This document shows, piece after piece, positions 45,223 to 54,950 of a DNA stretch of 64,000 bases. Below the pieces are notes generated by a model. It ran no database searches. It was not told the origin of the DNA and saw only the letters and a program-made list of their open reading frames with translations. The position numbers and the translations under genes were made by a program. Every line of letters begins with the position of its first letter. The stretch's first letter is position 1. Source of the stretch: UBA685 sp049890215 (lineage in GTDB: Bacteria > Pseudomonadota > Alphaproteobacteria > Puniceispirillales > Puniceispirillaceae); NCBI GenBank assembly GCA_049890215.1, contig JBMHBX010000038.1, positions 62,001-126,000 of the forward strand. The letters run 5' to 3'.

Positions 45223-48200
45223 CTAAAATTTCAGCCCATAATCCAAAGAGGCTGAATATTCAGTTGTCTTGTCAGAGAATTTGGTTTTTGTCATCAGGCG
45301 CAATTCGTCATCTTCTTCGTCAATATGAAGGAAGCCCAAAGCGACTTCGCCATAGACTTCCTGATCTCTGTCAGTGGTCACCTTAACTTTGTCAGCGCCA
45401 ATAAAGCCTTGTTTAATCGCTGTGTTTGTCAGGTGGCGTGAGCCAAAAATACCTGTTGAGATAAAGGGCAGGAATGCGCTGTCATCCTCTCCGCCATCAA
45501 AATACATGGTATTTTGCAACCCTATTCTGGCGGTTAGCATATGTTTTGGATCAACTGCCAGACTATAGGCGCCTGCGCCTTTTTCACGATAGCTTTCTTG
45601 TGTGTTGTAATTTGCCCCAATGGTCAGCGCCACATCATTGGTCAGCCAACCAAGGCGCATCGGCGCAAAATTATACCCAAACCCTAAATCAAGAGCATAG
45701 GTCTGATAATCTGCTTTGGCTGTCTGCTCAATACTACCAACATCTACATATCGTTTTGCTTTGATTTTGGTAAAGGCAAGACCAGATGATAACGCTAGGC
45801 TGGCCCCATTTTTCAACACTCTGGTATTTTGATAATTCAGCATGACTGTCTCATAATCCTGATAGCCCTGCTTATTTTTGCTTGTGACAGACCCTTGCTG
45901 AACAGACAGGGCAACACCCTGATTCATTGTTTCTGATTCAATATCAAATCCGATTGTCGTGCCCTGGAAATCATAATCATAGCCATTGACGCCCAGATCT
46001 TTAATGGCTTTCTTCTCGCCATTACCACCAAAGCCTTTTACCCAAATGCCTTTGCGGCTATGTTGTTTCAATCTTTCAGAGACAGATAATTTATTGTCAG
46101 CAGACAAAGGATCAGCATCTGTCATCATCCGCAATTGCTGTCTTGCCCCGCTGCCTGATTGTGCAGAGGCGCGTTGGGCGATAAAGCCGTTCACAGTTTG
46201 AATATTTTGTGTTGTGCTGGCAGCGACCGCAAGAGGGGCATCAACATCCAAAGTGCCAAGCGCTTTTTCATAATCAGTGCCTGAAAGACCTTCTAACTCT
46301 GTCAAAAGTGCGCTGATTTCAGCAGACGGATTTTCATCATAAAAAGCGGTGACATAGCTTTCCAACTGGGCAACGGCATCACCTCTTTTGGCATTACATC
46401 CTGTTACTGTAATGGTCACGCCATCACTGTCATAGCTTGTATCAATGGAGGCACCACAAGCTCTCATAGAGATCTCATCAAATGTCCCTGTAGACGAGCC
46501 GGCATCCAGAATCTTATAAGTCTCAACCTTGTCATATTTGGCAGTGCGATCATTGATAATCTTTAATTTGCCATCATTGGTAAGAGCGCCTGTAATCACA
46601 ATTGTGTCACTTGCCCCTTTGACCCCGATTTCAATCTCAAGCTCTGATGTATTATCAAGTGTCAAATCACCTGAGATATTCAATGTGCCAATGGAATTGC
46701 CAGGCGCAATGGTACCGCTATTGATAACAGTGCCTGATGTGCCGCTGCCGCCTAATGTGCCTGATGCGCCAACGGTGATTGTAGACCCTGCGGAGGTGCC
46801 GTTCATTTTCAATGTACCGGCGCTGACCGTTGTGGCCCCTGTATAGGCATGACCACCCGTGATATTCAGCGTGCCATCACCTGTCTTGGTAAGCGCGATA
46901 GAGCCGCTGATATTATCAGCAATGGTAAAGGCAAGATCATTATCAATGGTCAATAAATTGCCTGTGCCGCTGCCGGCTGAAATTTTGCCTGAATAGCTTG
47001 AATTATCATAAAAGCGGACATTGTTATTATTACCGGTGATGGATATGCCTGTCTTATTATCACCAACGCTAAAGCTGCCATAATTATTGAAATTATTGCT
47101 GTCATCCAACACCAGACCATCTGAGGTCGAAGAGACAATCCCGTCTGCCTGATTGGTGAAAGTGGTGCCATCACCAGACAGAATATAATCTGTGGTAGCA
47201 GAGGTTGTTTTGATTGTGCCAGTATTTGTGATGGTGATAGAGCTTGCGCTGTCTGCATCAAATACAGAGCCGTTATCACTTTTAATCGTGCCCTTATTTG
47301 TCACAGAAAAATTACTGGAACTGCTCAGATCAACAACAAAATCATAATCTGCTTTAATGGTGCCATTATCAGAATTTGTAATTTGGGAATTTGTGGTCTG
47401 ATCAACCAAAAGCGCAATGCTATTGGCTTTGATGGTACCGCTATTTGTGAGGGTGAAATTATCTGATGTTCTGGATAATACCGCATTTGAATTAGTCGCA
47501 CTGATCGTGCCACTATTCGTGATGGTGGAATTATCATTATTATACATAAAGATCGTATCTTTGGTCTTTGAATGTATCGTCCCTGAATTGATGACTGTTA
47601 AATTATCAGAATTTTGTGCTCTGATCGTGCGCCCCTCACTGGAATTATGGCGCACCAATGTCTGGCCGTTGCGATAGGTTATCCCCTCATCATCCACAGC
47701 GATATAACCGGCATTATCAATGACCGAATTCACAGAATCCGTTATCAATATTGTGTTGTCTGACCCTGAAATAGACGCATTGTCTTTGTTGGTAATTTTG
47801 GCATTGATGACATCTTCAGACGAGATAGTCGCCCCGCGCCTTGAATATAAAATGCCTGCATTGGTCACTGTGGCGTTTGTGACTGAGCGGTTAGACCCGT
47901 CTATATCAATGCTTGCCCAATTTGATGAGACAATAGCGCCGGTTGTTGTCACCTCAATCGACAGGTTATCCATATCAGCATTGGAATAAATAAGCTCATT
48001 GCCACCTTGCAAAGTGCCTGAGATAGTAATGGTGATGTCATCACCGGCAGGTTGTATCCATCTTGTTGTTGTATTACCATCTGCGCCTGCATGGTCAGGG
48101 ACAGTGACATTATCACCTGCATTGACTGTAGACGCGCTTGATGTGTTATCAAAGACAACATCAGCTGCGATCGCTGTCTGAGACGCAAAAAATGCGATAT

Positions 48201-48285
48201 AAAAGCTTGCTAGGAAGCGGGCTGTTTTTGATGTAAAGATCTGATAATAGGGCAATCTGAAACTATCCAAAAGATCATTATCCAA
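45223..48285 (-). CDS. Autotransporter (type Va secretion) with beta-helix passenger
   Basis: 1020-residue outer-membrane autotransporter. A long signal sequence (residues 20-40, ending FFASQTAIAADVV) is followed by a passenger of degenerate repeats built on TNSGTI/TNxGTI strands (about 100-450), an autotransporter beta-strand repeat (GDGTLNITGGHAYTG), a linker near 590-740, and a C-terminal beta-barrel from about 748 ending in LDYGLKF with terminal Phe. No ATG precedes the signal sequence in frame; TTG 48285 is the best available start. Adhesion or surface coating is the usual role. Confidence 0.87.
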   Translation of the reverse strand: MDNDLLDSFRLPYYQIFTSKTARFLASFYIAFFASQTAIAADVVFDNTSSASTVNAGDNVTVPDHAGADGNTTTRWIQPAGDDITITISGTLQGGNELIYSNADMDNLSIEVTTTGAIVSSNWASIDIDGSNRSVTNATVTNAGILYSRRGATISSEDVINAKITNKDNASISGSDNTILITDSVNSVIDNAGYIAVDDEGITYRNGQTLVRHNSSEGRTIRAQNSDNLTVINSGTIHSKTKDTIFMYNNDNSTITNSGTISATNSNAVLSRTSDNFTLTNSGTIKANSIALLVDQTTNSQITNSDNGTIKADYDFVVDLSSSSNFSVTNKGTIKSDNGSVFDADSASSITITNTGTIKTTSATTDYILSGDGTTFTNQADGIVSSTSDGLVLDDSNNFNNYGSFSVGDNKTGISITGNNNNVRFYDNSSYSGKISAGSGTGNLLTIDNDLAFTIADNISGSIALTKTGDGTLNITGGHAYTGATTVSAGTLKMNGTSAGSTITVGASGTLGGSGTSGTVINSGTIAPGNSIGTLNISGDLTLDNTSELEIEIGVKGASDTIVITGALTNDGKLKIINDRTAKYDKVETYKILDAGSSTGTFDEISMRACGASIDTSYDSDGVTITVTGCNAKRGDAVAQLESYVTAFYDENPSAEISALLTELEGLSGTDYEKALGTLDVDAPLAVAASTTQNIQTVNGFIAQRASAQSGSGARQQLRMMTDADPLSADNKLSVSERLKQHSRKGIWVKGFGGNGEKKAIKDLGVNGYDYDFQGTTIGFDIESETMNQGVALSVQQGSVTSKNKQGYQDYETVMLNYQNTRVLKNGASLALSSGLAFTKIKAKRYVDVGSIEQTAKADYQTYALDLGFGYNFAPMRLGWLTNDVALTIGANYNTQESYREKGAGAYSLAVDPKHMLTARIGLQNTMYFDGGEDDSAFLPFISTGIFGSRHLTNTAIKQGFIGADKVKVTTDRDQEVYGEVALGFLHIDEEDDELRLMTKTKFSDKTTEYSASLDYGLKF
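46800..47990 (-). repeat. Degenerate TNSGTI-type repeats in the autotransporter passenger
   Basis: The coding strand carries about a dozen imperfect units of roughly 60-80 nt, each with Thr-Asn-x-Gly-Thr-Ile or close variants (ITNSGTIS, LTNSGTIK, VTNKGTIK, ITNTGTIK). The pattern matches strand turns of a right-handed beta-helix. Units are diverged, so recent slippage is not evident. Confidence 0.7.
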
Positions 48286-48434
48286 AAAGAGAGTTAATAA
48301 AAGAATCGTATCAGAGTTTATTTGTAAAAACTAATTTATTTTTTCTTTCACTACAGAAGGTTCAGGAACCACCTTTTCTGAAAGTTTGTTATTAACAGTT
48401 TTTTCATAATTCCGGGTAAAGCAAGGCAAGGCGC

Positions 48435-49427
48435 ATGAGATCAAAAACCATATTCGGGCATTATGATATCAAAAAGGTTTGCCGTGATATCATCACGGTA
48501 TCTGTCAGCCTGTTTCGCGTGATGATCCCAACCATCATTGTGGTAAAGATTGCTCAGGAATTAGGCTTGGACAGCCTGCTTGTCGCGCTGTTTTCACCTT
48601 TGATGTCTTTGATGGATTTGCCGGCAGCGGCAGCGATTGTGCTAGTCACTGCCATTTTAACCAATCCTTATGCCGGCCTGATTGTGGCAGCCTCCCTGCC
48701 GGAAATGGCAGGCCTTACCCAAGGCCAGACCTCTGTCATTGCCTTGTTTATTTTATTTGCTCATGGCTTGCCGCTAGAGGCGATGATCTCAGCGCGGGTG
48801 GGTGTCAGATTATGGTTTGTGGTATTCATAAGGCTGCTTACCGGCTTTTTATCAGGCATTTTATTTGCCCAGCTCTTCGCCCTGACAGGGTGGTTTTCAG
48901 CGCCCGCTGTGATCAATTTGCCGCAAATCGCACATGCCGCCCCAAGCCTGGCAGATTGGGTTTTCAGTCAAATAGGCGCTCTTATCCTGATTCAGCTTGT
49001 CATCATCATATTGATCTTTGCCCTTGAATTACTGCGTATTATCGGTGTGGAACAGCTGATGAAATGGATGTTGACCCCTTTATTGCGCTTTATGGGTATT
49101 GGCGAGCGTGCGTCCACCATTGCGATTGTAGGGGTGACACTTGGCGTTGGTTTTGGCAGTGGTATTTTGATGAAGGATGTCGCCACAGGGACCATTGCTA
49201 AAAAAGACGTCTTTGGTGTGGTCTGTTTTATCAATTTGATACATTCGGTGTTCGAAGATACCGCCATTGTCATGTTGCTTGGGCCAAGCCTTGTGATCAT
49301 CTTGCTTGGACGGCTTGTGGTATCAGTCGCTCTGACGATGTTATGCATGGTTCTTGCAAGCGGCCTGAGTGATGATCAATGGCGCCGCTATTTGACCAAT
49401 CACAATATCCCTGCCTCTGCCGGATAA
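48435..49427 (+). CDS. Gate-domain (nucleoside recognition) membrane protein
   Basis: 330-residue inner-membrane protein with about eight helices, matching the nucleoside-recognition/Gate fold found in YjiG/YjiH, SpmA/SpmB and CNT transporters. Signature-like segments are MIPTIIVVKIAQELG, ILTNPYAGLIVAASLPEM and GVGFGSGILMKDVATG. The Gate domain alone does not define a substrate; nucleoside transport fits the window's theme but is not shown. It starts 149 nt from the divergent autotransporter. Confidence 0.75.
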   Translation: MRSKTIFGHYDIKKVCRDIITVSVSLFRVMIPTIIVVKIAQELGLDSLLVALFSPLMSLMDLPAAAAIVLVTAILTNPYAGLIVAASLPEMAGLTQGQTSVIALFILFAHGLPLEAMISARVGVRLWFVVFIRLLTGFLSGILFAQLFALTGWFSAPAVINLPQIAHAAPSLADWVFSQIGALILIQLVIIILIFALELLRIIGVEQLMKWMLTPLLRFMGIGERASTIAIVGVTLGVGFGSGILMKDVATGTIAKKDVFGVVCFINLIHSVFEDTAIVMLLGPSLVIILLGRLVVSVALTMLCMVLASGLSDDQWRRYLTNHNIPASAG

Positions 49428-49443
49428 GGGCTTAACGCCTGCC

Positions 49444-50202
49444 TTAAGGGCTATCCTGCCAGCTGGTCATCCAGCCAAGGCTGTCTTTTGTGGAACCGTC
49501 TGCTTTATATTCTGCGCCAAAAGGCATATGCCATCCTGCCTTTGCCATCTCACCTAATAAGGGCTGATAATCTGTATCCCCTGTATCAGGTGCGCCTCTG
49601 TGTGGTGTGCCTGCAAATTGTATATGGCCGATGATATCCTTGTGGGTATGAAAGGCGGATCTAATATCACCGCCTGATCTTGCGATATGATAACAATCAA
49701 ACATCAGGCGCAAATTGGGATGCGCAATTTCATGAATGATATCCGCTGCCTGATCATTATCATTCAGGAAATATCCCGGTGCATCAAAACGGTTTAACGC
49801 TTCTATCAGCACCAGACGATTATCTGATTGGGCGCGCTCACAGGCAAAGAGCAGATTGTCATAAAAAGCTGCTTTTGCTTCGCTTCCTTGCGCCACTCCT
49901 GCCATGACATGCACCGCTCGTGCCTTGGTGATATCCGCATAATCAAAGGCCTCAGTGATACTGTCTTTTGCAGCTTGTCTCATATCTGCTTGCGCACACA
50001 GGCCGCCGCGCTCGCCTTTGCGGGTATTAACAGACAATAAAGGCAGGCCAGTCTCATCAAGCGCCTCACGCACCGCCTCTACCGGCACATCATAAGGCCA
50101 GTGACATTCGACCGCCGCAAAGCCGCAAAGATGGGCCTGCCTGATCGCCTCTGGCAGCTCATATTCAGTGAATAAAAACCCTAAATTTGCAGAAAAACGC
50201 AT
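49444..50202 (-). CDS. hyi: Hydroxypyruvate isomerase family TIM-barrel protein
   Basis: 252-residue xylose-isomerase-like TIM barrel of the Hyi group, interconverting hydroxypyruvate and tartronate semialdehyde. The start RFSANLGFLFTEYELPEAI, the LIEALNRFDAPGYFLND block with its metal-ligand Glu and LMFDCYHIARSGG are typical. ATG 50202 is spaced better from AGG than ATG 50205. Its upstream neighbour cysQ is 7 nt away, so the two are co-transcribed. Confidence 0.88.
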   Translation of the reverse strand: MRFSANLGFLFTEYELPEAIRQAHLCGFAAVECHWPYDVPVEAVREALDETGLPLLSVNTRKGERGGLCAQADMRQAAKDSITEAFDYADITKARAVHVMAGVAQGSEAKAAFYDNLLFACERAQSDNRLVLIEALNRFDAPGYFLNDNDQAADIIHEIAHPNLRLMFDCYHIARSGGDIRSAFHTHKDIIGHIQFAGTPHRGAPDTGDTDYQPLLGEMAKAGWHMPFGAEYKADGSTKDSLGWMTSWQDSP

Positions 50203-50208
50203 CATGAC

Positions 50209-50991
50209 CTAGGCATCTTTCGGCGGTGTGCCATAGGCAAAAAAGGCCTGATTACGGTAATCACTCTTGCCATAGATGAGCGCGCGGCCATCTGCCCCAA
50301 GGGTGAGGCCGCCTGCACTTCGCAAAATGGCATCACCTGCTGCGGTATCCCATTCCATCGTAGGCCCAAAGCGCGGATAAACATCAGCTCTGCCATCTGC
50401 AAGCAGGCAAAATTTCAAAGATGAGCCAATAGATGTTGTCTCACTCACCGGCCTGTCTGCCAGCCAGTCAGATGTCTGTTTATCTTTGTGAGAGGCAGAG
50501 GCCACCGCGCATAATGCCTTTGGGTTGCAAGCGCGTGTTGTGATGGTCTGACGCGCCTCATCACCCACAATTTTATGCGCGCCAACACCGCTTGCCCCTG
50601 TATAAAGTGTGGCAAAAACAGGGGCATAGATAAGCCCCATAACAGGCACACCTTGCGCGATTAATCCGATATTGACTGTAAAGGCGCCCTTGCCATCCTG
50701 CCTGATAAATTCCTTTGTCCCGTCAAGCGGATCGACCAGAAAAAACAAATCCGGCGCTGACAGATGATGAGAGGCGGCATTCTCCTCAGAGACAACCGGT
50801 ATGTCAGGTGCCACAGATAAAAGCGCCTCAGATAAAATCGCCTCAGCCTCTTTATCAGCCACTGTCACAGGGGATCCGTCCTGTTTTTCAATGGCGCTCA
50901 CACCTGCCTTATAATGGCCCATAATGACCTCACCTGCCGCTATCATAGATGGCGATAATCTATCAATAAGGGATTGGAAATCTGGTAACAT
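50209..50991 (-). CDS. cysQ: 3'(2'),5'-bisphosphate nucleotidase CysQ
   Basis: 260-residue inositol-monophosphatase-fold phosphatase hydrolysing 3'-phosphoadenosine 5'-phosphate to AMP. Metal motifs are SEENAA, DPLDGTKEF and WDTAAGDAILRSAGG. Length suits CysQ. An inositol-phosphatase role is an alternative, but DGTKEF is characteristic of CysQ. It precedes hyi in one operon. Confidence 0.9.
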   Translation of the reverse strand: MLPDFQSLIDRLSPSMIAAGEVIMGHYKAGVSAIEKQDGSPVTVADKEAEAILSEALLSVAPDIPVVSEENAASHHLSAPDLFFLVDPLDGTKEFIRQDGKGAFTVNIGLIAQGVPVMGLIYAPVFATLYTGASGVGAHKIVGDEARQTITTRACNPKALCAVASASHKDKQTSDWLADRPVSETTSIGSSLKFCLLADGRADVYPRFGPTMEWDTAAGDAILRSAGGLTLGADGRALIYGKSDYRNQAFFAYGTPPKDA

Positions 50992-51003
50992 GCCGCACCT
51001 GCC

Positions 51004-51318
51004 TTAACGCATTAATAGACGCAAAGTGACACGCACATCATCACCTGCTTTGATTGTTTCTGCCGCCCGCACTGCCGCTTTGACTGGCAACACATAAGAG
51101 CCGCTTTGTTTATCAGGAAACAAAGAGGTTTGCCAACTAGTCTTGCCGATACATACCGCCACGCGCACAGACCCAAAGCCCCGGCGCGGCCCCATCATCT
51201 CATCAGAGGTAAAAAACCGCACCTCATCAGCCCTCTCAGACGGCAAGGTGATAAAAAACCAACTTGCCTTAGCCGGCCATTCCCAAAGCCTGCCCGTAAA
51301 GGTAAATGCGATATCCAT
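51004..51318 (-). CDS. DUF1905-family protein
   Basis: 104-residue small beta-rich protein matching DUF1905: FTGRLWEWPAKASWFFITLP, then VRVAVCIGKTSWQTSLFPDK and SYVLPVKAAVRAAE. Function is unknown in the family. GAGGGG lies 6 nt before ATG 51318; the GTG at 51348 would add an extension unlike the family. It sits 12 nt upstream of cysQ and may be the first gene of that operon. Confidence 0.82.
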   Translation of the reverse strand: MDIAFTFTGRLWEWPAKASWFFITLPSERADEVRFFTSDEMMGPRRGFGSVRVAVCIGKTSWQTSLFPDKQSGSYVLPVKAAVRAAETIKAGDDVRVTLRLLMR

Positions 51319-51483
51319 CATCAGCCCCTCTGGCGTCTCCTGTGCCACTATAGATGAAAATGATAGATCATCTTTATGCCACTGGTCATCTTAATCTTTT
51401 CTTAACGCCCCTGTTTTACCTTTGATTCGCAAGGGAAAAGGAAAAACAGCCAAAATTGGCCAAATCATCAAGGGGGCAGGAGG

Positions 51484-52026
51484 ATGACACCAACGCAAAT
51501 TGGTATATTAGAGGCGATATTAAAAGGCACAAAACACCGCCTGAATTTGTTCAAATCTGATGAGATAGCTGACCTAGAAAGCCGCGTCACAGAAATTGAC
51601 GGCAAATTTTTTGCCACTTGTCTGGTGCGCGGAAAACAAATTCGACTAAAGCCGGAAGAGGTGGTGCGCCAATTATTACTGGCACGACTAAACACACATT
51701 ACGGCTATAGCTTTGATCGCATGAGATTAGAACATTCCGTGCGATTTGGCCGTGACGCATCAAAACGGGCAGATATTGTTATCTTTGATAAAGATAATCC
51801 GAACACCGAATACATTATTATTGAGGTTAAAAAACCAAACGCCAAAGGTGGCAAGGGGCAGTTAAAGTCCTATTGCCATGCCACAGGTGCGCCGATTGCT
51901 GTTTGGAGTAACGGCGCTGAAATATCCTATTACAACCGTATTGACCCGAACCACTTTAAGGACATCGCTGACATACCACACCAAGATATCTCGCTTGAAG
52001 AATTCTTAGAAGATGACTTCACTTAG
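51484..52026 (+). CDS. Type I/IIG-type restriction nuclease domain (HSDR_N), 5' part of a split gene
   Basis: 180-residue protein with an HsdR N-terminal nuclease fold. The PD-(D/E)xK residues are visible as Asp97 (ADIVIF) and Glu114-x-Lys116 (IEVKKP), followed by the QxxxY motif Gln126-Tyr130. The frame ends at TAG 52024-52026 and continues open, in the same frame, into the methylase that follows. In relatives the nuclease and N6-adenine methylase form one protein, so this is either a nonsense-split gene or a naturally separate nuclease. The start has an overlapping AGGAGG that is very close to the ATG. Confidence 0.8.
   Translation: MTPTQIGILEAILKGTKHRLNLFKSDEIADLESRVTEIDGKFFATCLVRGKQIRLKPEEVVRQLLLARLNTHYGYSFDRMRLEHSVRFGRDASKRADIVIFDKDNPNTEYIIIEVKKPNAKGGKGQLKSYCHATGAPIAVWSNGAEISYYNRIDPNHFKDIADIPHQDISLEEFLEDDFT
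52024..52026 (+). other. In-frame TAG splitting the nuclease-methylase reading frame
   Basis: The TAG is in the same frame as both flanking ORFs (51484 and 52093). The 22 codons after it (KDLVYLDKVLAEGKSIKDLI...) are open and protein-like. A single T-to-A change from TTG (Leu) would create it. No SD is evident before ATG 52093. Confidence 0.9.
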
Positions 52027-52092
52027 AAAGACCTTGTTTACCTCGATAAAGTTCTGGCTGAGGGAAAATCCATCAAAGATCTCATCCTTGAA

Positions 52093-53559
52093 ATGGAAGA
52101 TGAAGTTCTGGCCAATGCGGGGGTAGACGTCTTTGAAGAGGTATTCAAACTGATTTTTACCAAGCTCTATGATGAAGCGTCTGTTCGCTCAAACAAACAG
52201 ACGCTTGATGATTTCCTGAAAAAGGAATTTCCTGACGGGTTCTATGAAAGATTTCATGAAAACCGCTCAACCTTAAATGACTTTGATGATGACGACTTTA
52301 TGCAATTGCGGTTTCGCAACAAAGGGCAGGGCGCAAAGGACTTAAAAGAAAAAATTCAAAAGCTGTTCAATGAAGCCAAACGGAGATGGGATGGCGTGTT
52401 TCCAGATGCCAGTAAGATTGAATTAACGCCAAGCCATTTGGCTATTTGTGTCTCATCACTTGAATCAATCAAGCTGTTCAATTCAAACTTGCAAGTGATT
52501 GATGAGGCTTTTGAATATCTCGTCAACAAATCCTCAAAAGGTGAAAAAGGACAATATTTTACCCCCCGTCATGTCATTGATATGTGTGTGAAAATACTGA
52601 ATCCGCAAAGGGGCGAATATATGATTGATACCGCCGCAGGCTCATGTGGTTTTCCGGTTCATACCTTCTTTCATTTTACAGATCATCTGTTTCAAAATGC
52701 TGAGATTTCAGATTCTGACAAAGCAGATGTCGAACGGGTTTTCGGGATTGATTTTGATGAACGGGCTGTGCGTGTTGCCAGAACATTAAACCTTATCGCA
52801 GGCGATGGTGAAACGAACGTCCTGCATCTGAACACGCTTGATTTCAGGAGATGGGATGAGGTGATTGAAAGTAAGGAATGGCTCATAACCTATGGCAAAG
52901 GATTGAGAAGGCTTGAAAATTTAGCCGTCAAAAAAGGCTCTTATAAAGAGTTCAAATTTGATGTGCTGATGGCCAACCCACCTTTTGCCGGTGATATCAA
53001 AGAAACCATGCTGTTATCCAACTATGATTTTGGCACCGATGATAAAGGTAAACAGCGTAATGAAGTCGGACGGGACATCTTGTTCATTGAACGCAATCTT
53101 GATTTTGTCCGGCCCGGTGGCCGTCTTGCTATCGTGTTACCGCAAGGGCGCTTTAACAACCCCACAGATCAGTATATCAGACACTATATTACCAAACAGG
53201 CACGTATCCTTGCCGTGGTGGGTTTGCATGGCAACACTTTCAAACCGCATACAGGCACCAAGACAAGTGTTTTGTTCCTGCAAAAATGGAATGATGATAA
53301 AAGTAACCCACTTTATCACTGCCCAAAGCAAGAGGATTACCCCATCTTTTTTGCCGTGTCTGACCAAGGCGGCAAAGATAATTCAGGAGACTACATATTC
53401 GCGCGTGATGAAGGCGGCCGGCGGCGCATTGATAGATATGGTCACTTTATCCTGCACCATGATTTGCATAATCACGGCGGCGATTTAGATGATGGTATCG
53501 CAGAAGCCTTCATCGACTTTGCCAGAGAACAAGGCTTTGGTTTTGTGGGGGCGAAGTGA
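52093..53559 (+). CDS. N6-adenine DNA methyltransferase (HsdM-like), 3' part of a split gene
   Basis: 488-residue type I-style adenine methylase. A helical N-terminal domain (FEEVFKLIFTKLYDEASVR) leads to YFTPRHVIDMCVKIL, SAM motif I DTAAGSCGFPVHTFF (about residue 179) and catalytic motif IV NPPF (about residue 295). It modifies adenine in target sites set by the S subunit downstream. Homologous proteins often begin with the nuclease domain coded just upstream; here a TAG separates them. Whether translation starts at 52093, or at an earlier non-ATG codon, is unclear. It overlaps the S gene start (TGATG). Confidence 0.85.
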   Translation: MEDEVLANAGVDVFEEVFKLIFTKLYDEASVRSNKQTLDDFLKKEFPDGFYERFHENRSTLNDFDDDDFMQLRFRNKGQGAKDLKEKIQKLFNEAKRRWDGVFPDASKIELTPSHLAICVSSLESIKLFNSNLQVIDEAFEYLVNKSSKGEKGQYFTPRHVIDMCVKILNPQRGEYMIDTAAGSCGFPVHTFFHFTDHLFQNAEISDSDKADVERVFGIDFDERAVRVARTLNLIAGDGETNVLHLNTLDFRRWDEVIESKEWLITYGKGLRRLENLAVKKGSYKEFKFDVLMANPPFAGDIKETMLLSNYDFGTDDKGKQRNEVGRDILFIERNLDFVRPGGRLAIVLPQGRFNNPTDQYIRHYITKQARILAVVGLHGNTFKPHTGTKTSVLFLQKWNDDKSNPLYHCPKQEDYPIFFAVSDQGGKDNSGDYIFARDEGGRRRIDRYGHFILHHDLHNHGGDLDDGIAEAFIDFAREQGFGFVGAK

Positions 53560-54950
53560 TGCAGTATTCTATTCAGCGATTAAAAAAAGTTGTTAATTCA
53601 TCTCCAATTTTAAGAATAGACCCTGATTTTTTTCACCCAACGTATTTAGCAGTAGAAAACAAACTTTCTGACATCTCAACATCTTCTATGTTTCAAAAAG
53701 GGGTGAAAGTTATTCACCCTAATGAAATCAAAAGAAACTTTGTTAGTGAAAATGGAGTTCAATTTGTCAGAGCCCAAAATGTAAGACCATTTTTCTTCAA
53801 TACTAACGCTAACCCAGTTTTTATTTCTAAGCCAGATAGTAAGCGTCTTAGCAAGAATGTGATAACTCATGGTGATATCTTGCTTACAAGAACTGGGGCT
53901 AACTTTGGACAATGCTGTTTGTATATTGAAGAAGTGGAGTCCACTGCTTCTTCTCACACTTTCATTATTAAATCTGGAACGATTGAGCCTGCTTTTCTTG
54001 TGGTTCTTTTAAATACAACTTATGGCAGGCAAATATTAGATAAAAATATGTATGGGGCAGCACAGCAAGAGTTAGCGCCATATGCGATATATAACTTCCC
54101 AGCGCCTGATTTCACCAAAGATTTTGAATGGAAAATTGCTTCATTATTTGTTGATGCCAATGAACTTTTAAATCAATCAAAAAAATATCCTCAACAAGCA
54201 GAAACATTACTCCTCACAGAATTAGGGCTTGAGAATTGGCAACCTAAAAAGCAGCTAAGCTTTGTGGCTAATTATGCTGAAGTGGAGGACGCCAACCGCT
54301 TTGATGCCGACTATTTCCAACCTCATTACAAAGAACTGCTAGAGCGGATTAGCGAACAACAGGTAAAGCTTCATCACTTTGGTGAAAAAGTTCAACTAAG
54401 AAATAAAAATTATCGACCGATAGCTGAGAAAGAATACCGTTACATTGAATTATCTAACATTGGCGCCAATGGAGAAATTACAGGTTTCAGCAAAGAATTG
54501 GGCAAAAAATTACCATCGAGAGCGAGGCGCATTGTAAGAAAAGGAGATGTGATTATCTCTTCAATTGAAGGCTCAATTGATAGTGTAGCTTTGATTTCAG
54601 ATAAAGAAGATGGCGCTCTATGTTCAACAGGGTTTCATATTGCACATTCAGAAATCTATAACCCTGAAACTTTACTAGTCTTAATGAAAAGCATCATAGG
54701 ACAGCTTCAACTTGAAAGAGGTTGTAATGGCACAATTCTAACCTCAATCAGTAAGGGTGAACTGAATAGACTTAAGCTGCCTGAAATTAACGAAGCTACC
54801 CAAGAACAACTAAAGCAACTTGTTCAGCAAATGTATGATGATAGAGACGCAACAAAACGCCTTCTAGAAACAGCCAAAAGAGCCGTTGAAATTGCCATAG
54901 AAGAAGACGAAGTCGCCGCTTTCCGCTTTATTGAAAATGAGGCGACCTGA
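53559..54950 (+). CDS. Restriction-modification specificity subunit (HsdS-like)
   Basis: 463-residue DNA-recognition subunit with two target-recognition domains. Typical TRD segments are FVRAQNVRPF, GDILLTRTGANFGQC, then in the second half YRYIELSNIGANGEI and GDVIISSIEGSIDSVALI. Coiled-coil-like spacer helices follow each TRD (VDANELLNQSKKYPQQAETL; the C-terminal helix with QQMYDDRDATKRLLETAKRAVE). The first TRD is visibly A/T richer than the surroundings, a sign of transfer. ATG 53559 overlaps the methylase stop. No helicase-type HsdR is present, so a two-component BcgI-like system is more likely than type I. Confidence 0.85.
   Translation: MQYSIQRLKKVVNSSPILRIDPDFFHPTYLAVENKLSDISTSSMFQKGVKVIHPNEIKRNFVSENGVQFVRAQNVRPFFFNTNANPVFISKPDSKRLSKNVITHGDILLTRTGANFGQCCLYIEEVESTASSHTFIIKSGTIEPAFLVVLLNTTYGRQILDKNMYGAAQQELAPYAIYNFPAPDFTKDFEWKIASLFVDANELLNQSKKYPQQAETLLLTELGLENWQPKKQLSFVANYAEVEDANRFDADYFQPHYKELLERISEQQVKLHHFGEKVQLRNKNYRPIAEKEYRYIELSNIGANGEITGFSKELGKKLPSRARRIVRKGDVIISSIEGSIDSVALISDKEDGALCSTGFHIAHSEIYNPETLLVLMKSIIGQLQLERGCNGTILTSISKGELNRLKLPEINEATQEQLKQLVQQMYDDRDATKRLLETAKRAVEIAIEEDEVAAFRFIENEAT

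Noticed and set aside
52024..52026. TAG as a pyrrolysine codon
   Set aside because: No pyl genes are in the window, the MttB-type gene has no internal TAG, and an HSDR_N-methylase has no known use of pyrrolysine.
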